Shown piece after piece: positions 1-8,510 of a stretch of DNA of 64,000 bases. The notes under the pieces are model-generated. The model worked only from the letters and a program-made list of their open reading frames with translations, did no database searches and was not told where the DNA came from. The DNA lies in the NCBI GenBank assembly GCA_003635195.1, contig PYIY01000099.1, forward strand, positions 1 through 64,000. Reading direction: 5' to 3'. The first letter of the stretch is position 1, and every line of letters starts with the position of its first letter. The DNA comes from Candidatus Poribacteria bacterium (GTDB lineage: Bacteria > Poribacteria > WGA-4E > WGA-3G). Made by a program: the position numbers and the translations under genes.

Positions 1-2249
1 ATACTATTACCGGCTGCCTCAACCGCTGCTTTGAGTCTGCGGACGGGTCCATAATCTGAAATCGGATTGCCCGCCAGATAGAGGGTTCTCAGTGATGTCA
101 AATCTTCGAGTGCGGATATATCGCTGATGGCGTTGTTATTCAGATCCAGAGATGTCAGTGATGTCAAATCTTCGAGTGCGGATATATCACTGATGGCGTT
201 GTTATTCAGATCCAGAGATGTCAGTGATGTCAAATCTTCGAGTGCGGATATATCACTGATGGCGTTGTTATTCAGATCCAGAGATGTCAGTGATGTCAAA
301 TCTTCGAGTGCGGATATATCGCTGATGGAGTTGTTACTCAGATAGAGGGCTCTCAGCGATGTCAACAATGTCAAATCCTCAAGTGCGGATATATCGCTGA
401 TGAAATTGTTTCGCAGTCTGAGCGTTGTCAGTGCGGTCAAACCACTGAAATCTCCGGATTTCAGTGATGTGATGGCTGTATTGTTTAGATTCAGTTGGTT
501 GATTACAGCAAGATGTGCGGCAGTCACATCGTTGGCATGATTCACGCCTCGCACCGCAGCCACAATCGCATTCTGCACCTGTTGCGTGCGTCGATTGACA
601 GGAGTAAATTCGGATGCATCTGTAACGTTGATAGTAACGGTAATACTATCGCTCCCACCCTTGCCATCGGATACAGAAACCGTCACCGAGTAGGAGTGCT
701 TCATTTCATAGTCCAAGGCTACACGGGTTTGCAGTTGCCCGGATGTGCTAACGATACTGAACGCGGAAGCATCGGTGCCACTGAGGGTGTACGTCAACGT
801 ATCCCCACTGTCCGCATCCGTTGCCGCCACGGCACGACCGATGTTTTCACCGAATGCCGCGTAGTCTCCAACGGTGCGCGTTGTGCTAGCACCATCACTG
901 AAGACGGGTGCATTATTTTCTACTACATTTTCATTTACATCCGTGACAGTGATAGTAACAGTAATGCTATCACTCCCGCCCTTGCCATCAGAAACGGAGA
1001 CCGTCACCGAGTAGGACCACTTCGTTTCATAGTCTAACGCTACAAGGGTTTGCAGTTGTCCCGATGTGCTAACAATACTAAACGCTGCCGCATCGGTGCC
1101 ACTGAGGGTGTACGTCAACGTATCCCCACTGTCCGCATCTGTGGCAGCGATAGGCGTGCCGATATTTGTGCCGGATGCCGTGTTTTCTGCTATGGTGCGC
1201 CTCGTGCTGCTGCCTTCGGTGAAGCTGGGTAATCCTTCGTTGACATCCGTGACAGTGATAGTAACAGTAATGCTATCACTCCCACCCTTGCCATCAGAGA
1301 CAGAAACTGTGACGGAATAGGAGTTCTTTGTTTCGTAATCCAGGGGATTTGTTGTTTGCAGCTGCCCTGAAGTGCTGTCGAGGCTAAACGTGCTAAATAC
1401 GACAGGATCCGAGCTGCTTAAAACATAAGTTAAGGTATCATTATCCACATCAGTCGCAGCAATAGGCGTGCCGATGTTTGTGCCTATAAAAATGTTCTCT
1501 GCTATGGTGCGCGTCGTGCTGATGTCATCGGGGAACACAGGGGCTTCGTTGACGTTCGTGACAGTGATAGTGACGGTGATGTTATCTGTCAAACTGCTAT
1601 CGGAGGCAGTAACAGTAACGGAATAGGAACGCTTTGTTTCATAATCCAAGGCTGTACGGGTCTGCAGCTGCCCAGTAGTGCCGTTGATGCTAAACGACGT
1701 TGCATCGGTGCCACCCAGCGTATAAGTAAGCGTGTCCCCTGGATCCGCATCAGTCGCCGCGACAGGCGTGCCGATATTTGTGCCGGGTGCCGTGTTCTCT
1801 GCTATGGTGCGCGTCGTGCTGGCACCATCACTGAACACAGGTGCGCGGTTCTCAGTTACATCCGTGACGCGGATTGCCACATCAATAGAGGCACTCCCAC
1901 CATTGTTATCAGAGACAGAAACCCTCACAGAATAGGATGATTTGGTTTCATAATCCAATTCAGCCTTCGTTTGGAGCTGCCCGGATGTGCTGACGATACT
2001 GAACGCTGCCGCATCAGCACCACCGACGGTATACGTCAACGTATCCCCACTGTCAGCATCGGTGGCTGCAAAAGCCGTGCCGATGTTTGTGCCGGATGCT
2101 GTATTCTCTGCGATGGTGCGTATCGTGCTGCTACCGTCCGTGAACACAGGCGCGTTATTCGCATAGCTTGATACATGTGTGCCAAAAACCATCAAAACCG
2201 CCAGGAAAATTGACACGCTATATCTTTTATTTTCAAATAGCCGTTTCAT
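1..2249 (-). CDS. Secreted cadherin-like / leucine-rich-repeat protein (5' part; runs off left edge)
   Basis: The frame is open from the left edge to an ATG at 2249, about 749 residues. A signal peptide follows (MKRLFENKRYSVSIFLAVL...), then five tandem cadherin/dystroglycan-like repeats of about 100 residues. Each repeat starts with a form of NxAPVFxDG, then TRTIAENTxxG, DADSGDTLTYT (acidic, calcium-site-like), SGQLQT, LDYE, and YSVTVxVSDGKGGSDSITVTI. After a short linker come 22-residue leucine-rich repeats of the type LTSLTSLDLNNNAISDISALED, which reach the window edge. An upstream ATG at 2252 exists, but the AAAGGAG site is spaced 6 nt from 2249 and only 3 nt from 2252. The likely role is extracellular adhesion or recognition. 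The C-terminus and any anchoring domain lie outside the window. Confidence 0.88.
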   Translation of the reverse strand, partial: MKRLFENKRYSVSIFLAVLMVFGTHVSSYANNAPVFTDGSSTIRTIAENTASGTNIGTAFAATDADSGDTLTYTVGGADAAAFSIVSTSGQLQTKAELDYETKSSYSVRVSVSDNNGGSASIDVAIRVTDVTENRAPVFSDGASTTRTIAENTAPGTNIGTPVAATDADPGDTLTYTLGGTDATSFSINGTTGQLQTRTALDYETKRSYSVTVTASDSSLTDNITVTITVTNVNEAPVFPDDISTTRTIAENIFIGTNIGTPIAATDVDNDTLTYVLSSSDPVVFSTFSLDSTSGQLQTTNPLDYETKNSYSVTVSVSDGKGGSDSITVTITVTDVNEGLPSFTEGSSTRRTIAENTASGTNIGTPIAATDADSGDTLTYTLSGTDAAAFSIVSTSGQLQTLVALDYETKWSYSVTVSVSDGKGGSDSITVTITVTDVNENVVENNAPVFSDGASTTRTVGDYAAFGENIGRAVAATDADSGDTLTYTLSGTDASAFSIVSTSGQLQTRVALDYEMKHSYSVTVSVSDGKGGSDSITVTINVTDASEFTPVNRRTQQVQNAIVAAVRGVNHANDVTAAHLAVINQLNLNNTAITSLKSGDFSGLTALTTLRLRNNFISDISALEDLTLLTSLRALYLSNNSISDISALEDLTSLTSLDLNNNAISDISALEDLTSLTSLDLNNNAISDISALEDLTSLTSLDLNNNAISDISALEDLTSLRTLYLAGNPISDYGPVRRLKAAVEAAGNS
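90..353. repeat. Four near-identical 66-bp tandem repeats inside the LRR region
   Basis: The string cagtgatgtcaaatcttcg recurs at 90, 156, 222 and 288, exactly 66 bp apart. That equals one 22-residue leucine-rich repeat. The inner units are almost identical in DNA, while the flanking LRR units have diverged. This suggests recent slippage or recombination that adds or removes whole LRR units in frame. Confidence 0.9.
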
Positions 2250-2320
2250 CATAAACTCCTTTATCGGTATTCAATAGAAAGTGGTAGGGATAAGACGCAT
2301 TCAGGAAAGCCGAATGCAAC

Positions 2321-2351
2321 AAAAAAAGCCTGCGACGAAACACGTGCAGGC
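2321..2351 (-). terminator. Intrinsic-terminator-like hairpin in the leader of the cadherin/LRR gene
   Basis: Read on the minus strand, GCCTGC (2351-2346) pairs with GCAGGC (2333-2328), followed by seven T (2327-2321). It lies about 70 bp upstream of the start at 2249, with no other minus-strand gene upstream to terminate. It may therefore act as a leader attenuator. A second weaker pairing (GCATTC/GAATGC) lies between it and the start codon. Confidence 0.55.
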
Positions 2352-2919
2352 ACGCCAAAGATAGAACGCCCTTGAAGGAAGATGGTACTATCTTGTGAAG
2401 TATAATACTTGTTATGAGTTAAGTGAGGGGGGGGGCTGTAAACCATGTAGATACCACAATTAACTCTGAGTTAATAATACACAGAATCAACGAACCTCCT
2501 GAGAAGCAGCGCACACTCTCACCGCACCTACCGTCAAGGCGGGGCGCAGGGAAAGTCGCTTTTGCAATGTTAACACTGAGGCATCTACTTTGCATTTTTA
2601 TCACCGGATTGGTAAAATTAATGTGAATTTGATAAAAGTGAGGTGTCGGGTTTCGCTGAGACTGACAACCAGTAACTTGGGTTATAACAAGTCAATTTTT
2701 GAATTATTTATTAATTAAATTATAAAGCCTATATATGACTAAGATTATACGGTATTTTTAGAAAAAAAGCAAATCAATTTAGTAAAAATTGCTAATTTTG
2801 CTTGAAAAGTGCGTAATATTTTCCTAACCACACTTTATGTGTCAATTTTAGAAGAAACAAGATTCTCGATCCCTGATCCAGGTAGAGGCGGTTTGATGAG
2901 AATTAAAAAATTAATTCAG

Positions 2920-2990
2920 TAATTTCTTGGGGAAGTCCGCTGCGGTTGCAAACCGTGAAGAAACCCCCCAGCAAAAACACCCTACCGGGC
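2920..2990. repeat. Dispersed palindromic repeat, copy A (reverse orientation, degenerate)
   Basis: It contains aagtccgctgcggttgcaaa and then cagcaaaaacaccctaccgg. The first part is the reverse complement of the core seen at 21684-21715 and 53675-53706. The second part matches a motif in the compound repeats at 8212-8335 and 51052-51146, so this copy looks like a junction of two repeat types. Confidence 0.6.
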
Positions 2991-3186
2991 ATGGGATTAC
3001 CGAATTTTCCATATTTTTACCCCTCTGATGTGAAATATTTATCGGATCGGTCTTCCGAAAATAGCAGCGAATCACAAAAAGTTTTACTTGAGATATTTAT
3101 ATATTTCTGTTTTATTGTAAAGAATGTGTCCGAACCTAACTAACGATTAAACCCTTATGACTATTGACTTTATACCGATTTAAAAT

Positions 3187-3215
3187 TTGACAAAAGATTA
3201 GATTTTTGATATTAT
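3187..3215 (+). promoter_or_regulatory. Sigma-70-type promoter upstream of the primase-like gene
   Basis: TTGACA at 3187-3192, a 17-bp spacer, then TATTAT at 3210-3215. The predicted transcript would start near 3222, leaving a leader of about 130 nt before the ATG at 3353. Confidence 0.55.
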
Positions 3216-3352
3216 ATATTTCTAAACTTCTGAAAAGGTCTTCTGAAAAAGTATGAAATTTGTGAACGTCTCATAACGGGTATTTTTCCAGCGAGAGTTT
3301 GCCACAGGATGTTGTTCAAGGAAAAAGTGCCTTACTGTAAGGAAATGTGTCA

Positions 3353-6300
3353 ATGATAACCGATGTCTTGCGAGATATTATTTCACGCTGTCACCACCGG
3401 CACGAGCAGCCGCTTAAGCAACGGAAGACGACCTCAACACCGCGGCGTTATAAAGGGCATCCTTATCATTTCACAATCTATTGCGCGCACAGGTACCCCG
3501 TGATGGTTCAAGACTTGGAGGCGGCAAATATTTCCTTTCTGCCGATAGGGCGCGCCCCTGTAGCTGACCGTCCCCCGCGTAATATTGAAAGACACCGGTT
3601 CTTGAAACACCGACAAACGCCACCCTGGGATGCCCTCCGATGGCACAGGTCCTGGGGGATTCAAGTGTATACGGGGATGCCCTCAGCACGCGATGGCGCG
3701 CCATGGCACGACATTGACTTCAAATATGAAGCGATCTGTGCCGCACCGGATGCCGTTCTTGCCTGCGTTCAAGCACTTGTTGATGCCGCCGTGAACCCGT
3801 TATTGACACTGTCAAAGTCCGGCGGGCTGCGATTTTCTTGCAGGATACCGGAGTACCTGCACCCGAATACCCAGCAGGCACGTTTGTACGTCTATAAACA
3901 GGCACTGTCAGCAGAGCATCCGAACCCACATGAGGTCTATCTTGAAATTTTCGGTGAGAAAGGGGACACTTGCTGGGATGCACGCCATGAAATCCTGATG
4001 GGCGATCTGTTAGATCCACCCGTGATTCCCAAAGAGGTGCTCTTCGCACCCATCGACGCGCTTCGCGCTGCGCTTCACGATCCTGTTCCGCAAAACTTAC
4101 CACACAAGGCGCATGCCCCTGACGCGCCATACTCGCTCGGATCCTGTAAGCTTGACCTCGCCAGAGAGGTACTTTTCAAGCATGGGTTTTCTTATCTCAG
4201 ACAAGAAAACGGATTTCACTACTGGAACCGGCAAGCTGATCGGATGGGCAACGCAGAAGTATCCGTGTGGGAAAGCGAAGGGGACGTATGGGTCCGTGCC
4301 GTTACGTCTGATACCGGGCTCCCTACGGAGGCAACGCTCATAACAGACATTTGGGACGATACCGGCATTCTGCCCCCGATCCCCGCAACGGGGGTCCCCG
4401 TAGACGATAAGGTACGCACTGTGCGGGAAGAGGAACTCAGCCCACTCTCAATAAAACGTCCGACCCCGATATTACACAAATCTGAACCGCCTGAAAATAC
4501 TTCTGAACCACACGAAGAAATTAGCGTTCAGGGACAGCGTGCTTTCAATAGGAACGTGCGCGTTCTTGGAGTTATGTCACAGATAACCTCAGAGAAAAAC
4601 CGGGAAATAGAAGCCTTTCTGCGGAATCGTGATGCCATCTGTTTAACCGTGCCAAATGCTGCGCATGCCGCAGAAGCAGAACAGTTTTTTCAAAAGCAAA
4701 ATCTGGGACCGGTCGCACACTGGCGGGATCGGATGTATCTCTGGGATCAGGTCAAAGATATACCGGTTGACGTGCGCATGGCAAACCCGTTTCAAGGTGG
4801 AAACGTCTGCGAGGATCCTGAGCGGTGCGAAGCACTAGAGAAAAAGGGTGGCGATCCGGGCGAAAGTATCTGTCCGCAGTGCCCCGTGTATACCGCCTGT
4901 CAGGAACGTGGCTATCTATCGCAACCCTCCGCATTACAAGCTGCAAAAGTACAAATCATAAAAGAACTTCAACTGTTTTTAGACCCACACTACGCGAAAA
5001 TAGTCGAACAACTGATCGAAGCGGGTGATGGAACGCAGCCGCTTTGTATCATCAATACCACGATAGAGTATCATCTGTTCTATAAACTGTTCCTTGAATG
5101 CGAACTCTCAAAAACTGTATTGGAGGAGTGGCGTGTCAATTGGCAAGGCAGTGCCTTAGGCAACTTTGCCATGGCCTTACTGAACGCAGCAGAAATCAAG
5201 GATAAATCGCATGCCGATGCCGTCAGACGCCTCCGGACAATACGACAAACCTTTGAACGGTTGGAGGACGAAATCATCCAGCAGATGTGTCACGTTAACG
5301 TCCAGGGCAGAGTGATCGCACGCGGCATCATTGATACAGAGACGGGCGCGGAACTCGCACGCTGGACAATCGAGTTTGCGCGCGGAATCTCTGCTTATAT
5401 CCCTGTGGACGCTGCAGCCGCAGATAGACTCGTGGCACAAAGGTTACCCGTTTTTCAACTCGACACCTTTGTACCGAATGAAGACATGAAAATCTTGATC
5501 CCGATAGCAGACGCTATCCGGTTGGGGATCTTGGATGCAGCGACTCCCGAAAGCATTTTGGCGTTCCCAACGGTTTGTCGGAATCCACATTGGACGTTTT
5601 GGCATCAGTTCAAGCGTTTCTTTTCACATTACACGCGGGACACGGATGCACCGATGCGATGGGAAGCCGAAGTACTACGATTCTCAGTGCCCCCGGTCCT
5701 ACATCCGAACATCAAACACCTTTTAGTCACCGCCTCGGTTCTCTCCAGCGAACATTTTCGTCAGATATTCCCGGATACAGCAATTGAGATGCTGCCTACT
5801 CAACCGGTGGCGTGGGTTCCCGGAAACCGTGTTTTTCAGATTCGTACCGGTATTTATTCAAGACAGGCAGTTATAGATATCAACAACACCTGGGATGTTT
5901 TTGGATTCTCTAAAACCGGGCAGCACCTGTTTTGGAGAATCCAAGCTGAAATTGAAAGGGACCCAGATATTAAACACGGGATTATCGTCCATCCCCAGGC
6001 AATTGAACAATTGGAAAATATCGCGGAAAATGAGAATGTCTCTTTCTTGACGATTTTTCGCAAACTAAAAGGATTAGAAACCGCTTTCCAAGAAGCACAG
6101 GTCATTTGGATAGTCGGCATGCCTTACATGGGCCCCCTCATCATTTGGAAGCGCGCTCAGATCTTGTTCGGAAACGCCGAGAAACCCCTCTCTTATGAAA
6201 TGGAACCTGAGCTTCACCGTTACAAAGACGAACGCGTTCAAAGCGTTTATGAAATAACAGTCTTCCGTATATTTAAAGAGATTATGGAGCTCGCGCAGCT

Positions 6301-6757
6301 GAACCGTTTCCCAAATAAGAAGGTTATGTTGATTACGGGTTTGCGAATTCCTTGGATCACCGATAGACCTGAAACACTCCTTTTTGACTGGGCAGATTTC
6401 GATGTCGCAGGTGGGTTAGATAAACTTGCTGAGGTGATAGCGGCACGCCAGCATTTTGAGACCGAACGCGACAACTTGACAGCTGAATCCAGCAGAAAAG
6501 AAGTAGAGCGGGTCCTCGGATGCTCCCCAAGGCAGGCAAACCGGGTGTTGCAAAGATGGAACGGTGGGAAAAGGATACGTGTCACTTTCCGCGAGCAAAT
6601 TCTCGCACTTCTCGCCGATGGCGAGAAAACAACACCGGAACTTGTGGCGGCGATTCAAGGACATCCAAAAGCAATAAATACAGAACTCACGCGCCTTGTA
6701 GCACTCGGTGAAATCGTAAAGATTCGACGCGGTGTTTACAGGCTTCCAAAACTTTAG
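3353..6757 (+). CDS. Large protein with archaeo-eukaryotic-primase-like motifs, Cys cluster and C-terminal winged helix; function unknown
   Basis: 1,134 residues from ATG 3353. AAGGA lies 9 nt upstream; an in-frame GTG at 3347 is too close to that site. The N-terminal third carries HDIDF (D120, D122), SGGLRFSC (near residue 156) and VYLEIFGEKG. Their order resembles DxD, sGGxH and later acidic motifs of AEP/prim-pol domains, though the usual motif-II histidine is replaced by arginine. A cluster C-x5-C-x14-C-x2-C-x5-C (486, 492, 507, 510, 516) could bind zinc or an Fe-S cluster. No GKT/GKS Walker A motif is visible, so an active helicase is not supported. The last 50 or so residues (EQILALLADGEKTTPELVAA...) look like a winged helix. 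No replication or mobile genes adjoin it. It may be a relic or lone member of a primase/helicase-type conflict element. Confidence 0.6.
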   Translation: MITDVLRDIISRCHHRHEQPLKQRKTTSTPRRYKGHPYHFTIYCAHRYPVMVQDLEAANISFLPIGRAPVADRPPRNIERHRFLKHRQTPPWDALRWHRSWGIQVYTGMPSARDGAPWHDIDFKYEAICAAPDAVLACVQALVDAAVNPLLTLSKSGGLRFSCRIPEYLHPNTQQARLYVYKQALSAEHPNPHEVYLEIFGEKGDTCWDARHEILMGDLLDPPVIPKEVLFAPIDALRAALHDPVPQNLPHKAHAPDAPYSLGSCKLDLAREVLFKHGFSYLRQENGFHYWNRQADRMGNAEVSVWESEGDVWVRAVTSDTGLPTEATLITDIWDDTGILPPIPATGVPVDDKVRTVREEELSPLSIKRPTPILHKSEPPENTSEPHEEISVQGQRAFNRNVRVLGVMSQITSEKNREIEAFLRNRDAICLTVPNAAHAAEAEQFFQKQNLGPVAHWRDRMYLWDQVKDIPVDVRMANPFQGGNVCEDPERCEALEKKGGDPGESICPQCPVYTACQERGYLSQPSALQAAKVQIIKELQLFLDPHYAKIVEQLIEAGDGTQPLCIINTTIEYHLFYKLFLECELSKTVLEEWRVNWQGSALGNFAMALLNAAEIKDKSHADAVRRLRTIRQTFERLEDEIIQQMCHVNVQGRVIARGIIDTETGAELARWTIEFARGISAYIPVDAAAADRLVAQRLPVFQLDTFVPNEDMKILIPIADAIRLGILDAATPESILAFPTVCRNPHWTFWHQFKRFFSHYTRDTDAPMRWEAEVLRFSVPPVLHPNIKHLLVTASVLSSEHFRQIFPDTAIEMLPTQPVAWVPGNRVFQIRTGIYSRQAVIDINNTWDVFGFSKTGQHLFWRIQAEIERDPDIKHGIIVHPQAIEQLENIAENENVSFLTIFRKLKGLETAFQEAQVIWIVGMPYMGPLIIWKRAQILFGNAEKPLSYEMEPELHRYKDERVQSVYEITVFRIFKEIMELAQLNRFPNKKVMLITGLRIPWITDRPETLLFDWADFDVAGGLDKLAEVIAARQHFETERDNLTAESSRKEVERVLGCSPRQANRVLQRWNGGKRIRVTFREQILALLADGEKTTPELVAAIQGHPKAINTELTRLVALGEIVKIRRGVYRLPKL

Positions 6758-6842
6758 AACAGATGAAAACCCTACCGGACCTGGGGGCCAAAATTGGACT
6801 AAAACCGAGAACTGAATGGCTCTGATTTTTTCAAAATAAATC

Positions 6843-6871
6843 TTGATTTCTGATAATTGCAACGGTATAAT
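6843..6871 (+). promoter_or_regulatory. Promoter for the HicB-like gene
   Basis: TTGATT at 6843-6848, a 17-bp spacer, and TATAAT at 6866-6871. This gives a leader of roughly 55 nt to the ATG at 6934. Confidence 0.55.
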
Positions 6872-6933
6872 TATTAACATGGAAAAATAAATATCTGGGT
6901 AGATGCGCTCCCCTATTTGGTTGGTACAATTCT

Positions 6934-7128
6934 ATGAAAACGCAAAAGTACATTTATTGGCAAGATGAGGACATGTTTCTTGGCTACCTTGAGGCATACC
7001 CTGATTATTGGACACAAGGTGAGACATTAGCAGCACTTGAGGAAAATCTTCTTGACCTTTATACTGAACTCACGAGCGGCACTATTCCATGTGTCCGAAA
7101 GGTTGCGGAATTACAGATAACTCTCTAA
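6934..7128 (+). CDS. HicB-family antitoxin-like small protein (orphan)
   Basis: 64 residues. The sequence (YIYWQDEDMFLGYLEAYPDYWTQGETLAALEENLLDLYTEL) matches the short degenerate-RNase-H-like HicB antitoxin pattern: a beta strand with W/D, GYxxxxPxxxxQGxT, then a helix with ALxEN. HicB normally neutralises a HicA mRNA interferase encoded next to it. No HicA frame is present on either side, so this is an orphan or has another partner. Its own promoter lies upstream. Its stop overlaps the end of the convergent enolase-superfamily gene by 4 bp. Confidence 0.65.
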   Translation: MKTQKYIYWQDEDMFLGYLEAYPDYWTQGETLAALEENLLDLYTELTSGTIPCVRKVAELQITL

Positions 7129-8138
7129 CGAATTCGATACCGCTCAACGGCAGCCATATCAAGACTGATACCCAATCCGGGGGCATCTGTCAGGTTGATA
7201 GCACCGTTAGACAAGTCCATGCTACCGCCAGAAAGATCGTCAACGCGGATGTGCGGGAGTTCGTCGATCGGCATTGTACAGTTTGGTATCGTACACACCA
7301 TGTGCGCAGCGAAGGTCGAGGCGACACATGAACCGAAAGCGAAAACCTGCACCCAAATCGGCAAGCCCGCGGCTTCAGCAACAGCGGCACTCTTACGAAG
7401 CCCCGCAACGTTTCCAAACGTATTGACCGCATCCACTGCGTCTGCTCGGATATTCTCTAAGATCTCTTGGGGGCCCCCTATATGTCGAGCGACTGGAACC
7501 TCCACCTTTTCTCGCATCTGACGGTACCAAGACAAATCCTCAAATCGGATCGGGTCTTCGTAGACTTCAATGTTATAAGGGAGCAGTGCCTCGGCAAGCC
7601 GGAGTCCGGTCTCCAAGTCTCCGAATTCTGTGTTCGGATCCACGCGAATCCCGAAATCCGGCCCACACGCCTCTTTAATTAAACGTGAGGTTTCGACGAT
7701 ATTCGCCTTTCGTGCCTTGAGTTTATGCACCCGAAAACCGAGGTCTGCGGCGCGTTCTGCCTCTGCTGCTGTCGCTTCCGGCGGCATCGGTGGCGACCAG
7801 TAGGCGAGTTCAACGCTATCCCGATGTTTCTCGCCGATTAACTTATGAGCAGGCACCCCCAACGCTTGTCCAGCTAAATCATAAAAAGCGGACTGAAAAG
7901 TAAATGACTCAGACGAGAGATCAATATCCCAAAGGTTTTTACCGACGTACCTTTCAGCGATGCTGTCAGCTTGATCCGTAATATCGCTATGCAGGGCATT
8001 GCTTTCACCCAACCCTGTCAGACCTTCATCTGTGTGTACCCAGACCAACGTTGTCGGATACTCCATGCCCGAGTGTTCTTGTATCGCTGGAAGGAACGGG
8101 ATGGAGACGGTACGATATTCAAAGCCTGTGATTTTCAT
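7125..8138 (-). CDS. Enolase-superfamily (mandelate racemase/muconate-lactonizing type) enzyme, divergent
   Basis: 337 residues. The ATG at 8138 is chosen because AGGAG lies 8 nt upstream; the frame extends to 8171 without a better site. The N-terminal capping domain leads into a TIM barrel with HKLKARK (KxK-like base), IRVDPNTEFGD and VYEDPIRFED, two of the usual metal ligands. The third ligand position, normally E in a GE motif, reads PVARHIGGP. The C-terminal DAVNTFGNVAG and FGSCVASTFAAH follow. Family members abstract the alpha proton of carboxylates such as sugar acids. The altered third ligand means the exact chemistry cannot be assigned. The gene stands alone, converging on the HicB-like gene. 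Confidence 0.8.
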   Translation of the reverse strand: MKITGFEYRTVSIPFLPAIQEHSGMEYPTTLVWVHTDEGLTGLGESNALHSDITDQADSIAERYVGKNLWDIDLSSESFTFQSAFYDLAGQALGVPAHKLIGEKHRDSVELAYWSPPMPPEATAAEAERAADLGFRVHKLKARKANIVETSRLIKEACGPDFGIRVDPNTEFGDLETGLRLAEALLPYNIEVYEDPIRFEDLSWYRQMREKVEVPVARHIGGPQEILENIRADAVDAVNTFGNVAGLRKSAAVAEAAGLPIWVQVFAFGSCVASTFAAHMVCTIPNCTMPIDELPHIRVDDLSGGSMDLSNGAINLTDAPGLGISLDMAAVERYRIR

Positions 8139-8510
8139 GGTCGCAACTCCTGGAATTATTGTCAACGACATGCATTTTATAGTAGATCCCGTAATTACTT
8201 ATACACTTAGCATCGGTTCGGTTAGGAGGGAAATCCGCAGAAATCCGCAGAAACACCCTATCAATCCGCAGAAATACCCAAGCAAAAACACCCCAAGCAA
8301 AAACACCCAGCAAAAACACCGAACCTACCGGGGGATGAAAGTGTAAATTTATTTTCGGATTTTACTATAATGGTAGTTGACCCGTGCAACTGGATTTAAC
8401 AAAACGTCTCTGCAAAATCGTATCACATCCAAGAGAAACAATAAAGGAAAATCAAGATTCTGACAACCGCAAACTGATCAATAGATTCGATACGGTTCAA
8501 CCGTATCCAT
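8139..8510. other. Intergenic region, 370 bp
   Basis: Holds the compound repeat at 8212-8335. The remainder is AT-rich, with no gene or clear promoter seen. Confidence 0.6.
8212..8335. repeat. Compound interspersed repeat, copy 1
   Basis: Starts with CGGTTCGGTTAGG. Then come several ATCCGCAGAA units, two or three AAGCAAAAACACCCC units, and a GAACCTACCGG end. The reverse complement of nearly the same arrangement occurs at 51052-51146. The short internal tandem units differ in number between the copies. Confidence 0.75.

Larger units (their letters stand above)
2253..3352. other. Intergenic region, 1.1 kb
   Basis: I see no convincing gene. The region holds the leader hairpin of the cadherin/LRR gene, a run of nine G at 2427-2435, an AT-rich stretch around 2690-2830, one copy of the dispersed palindromic repeat near 2920-2990, and a promoter at 3187-3215 for the downstream plus-strand gene. 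Confidence 0.6.

Noticed and set aside
127..2171. Several plus-strand frames across the left 2.2 kb
   Set aside because: They are antisense shadows of the long minus-strand cadherin/LRR frame, which explains the whole stretch.
2480..2620. Known riboswitch (c-di-GMP, TPP or cobalamin) in the cadherin/LRR leader
   Set aside because: I looked for the conserved core words of these classes and did not find a convincing set.
3353..6757. Helicase annotation for the large primase-like protein
   Set aside because: No Walker A (GxxxxGKT/S) motif is visible. Only a vague resemblance to SF2 C-terminal sequence exists near residues 960-1040.
8212..8335. Possible small CRISPR array in the compound repeat
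   Set aside because: Words are 10-15 bp, spacing is irregular, there are no unique spacers of constant length and no cas genes nearby.
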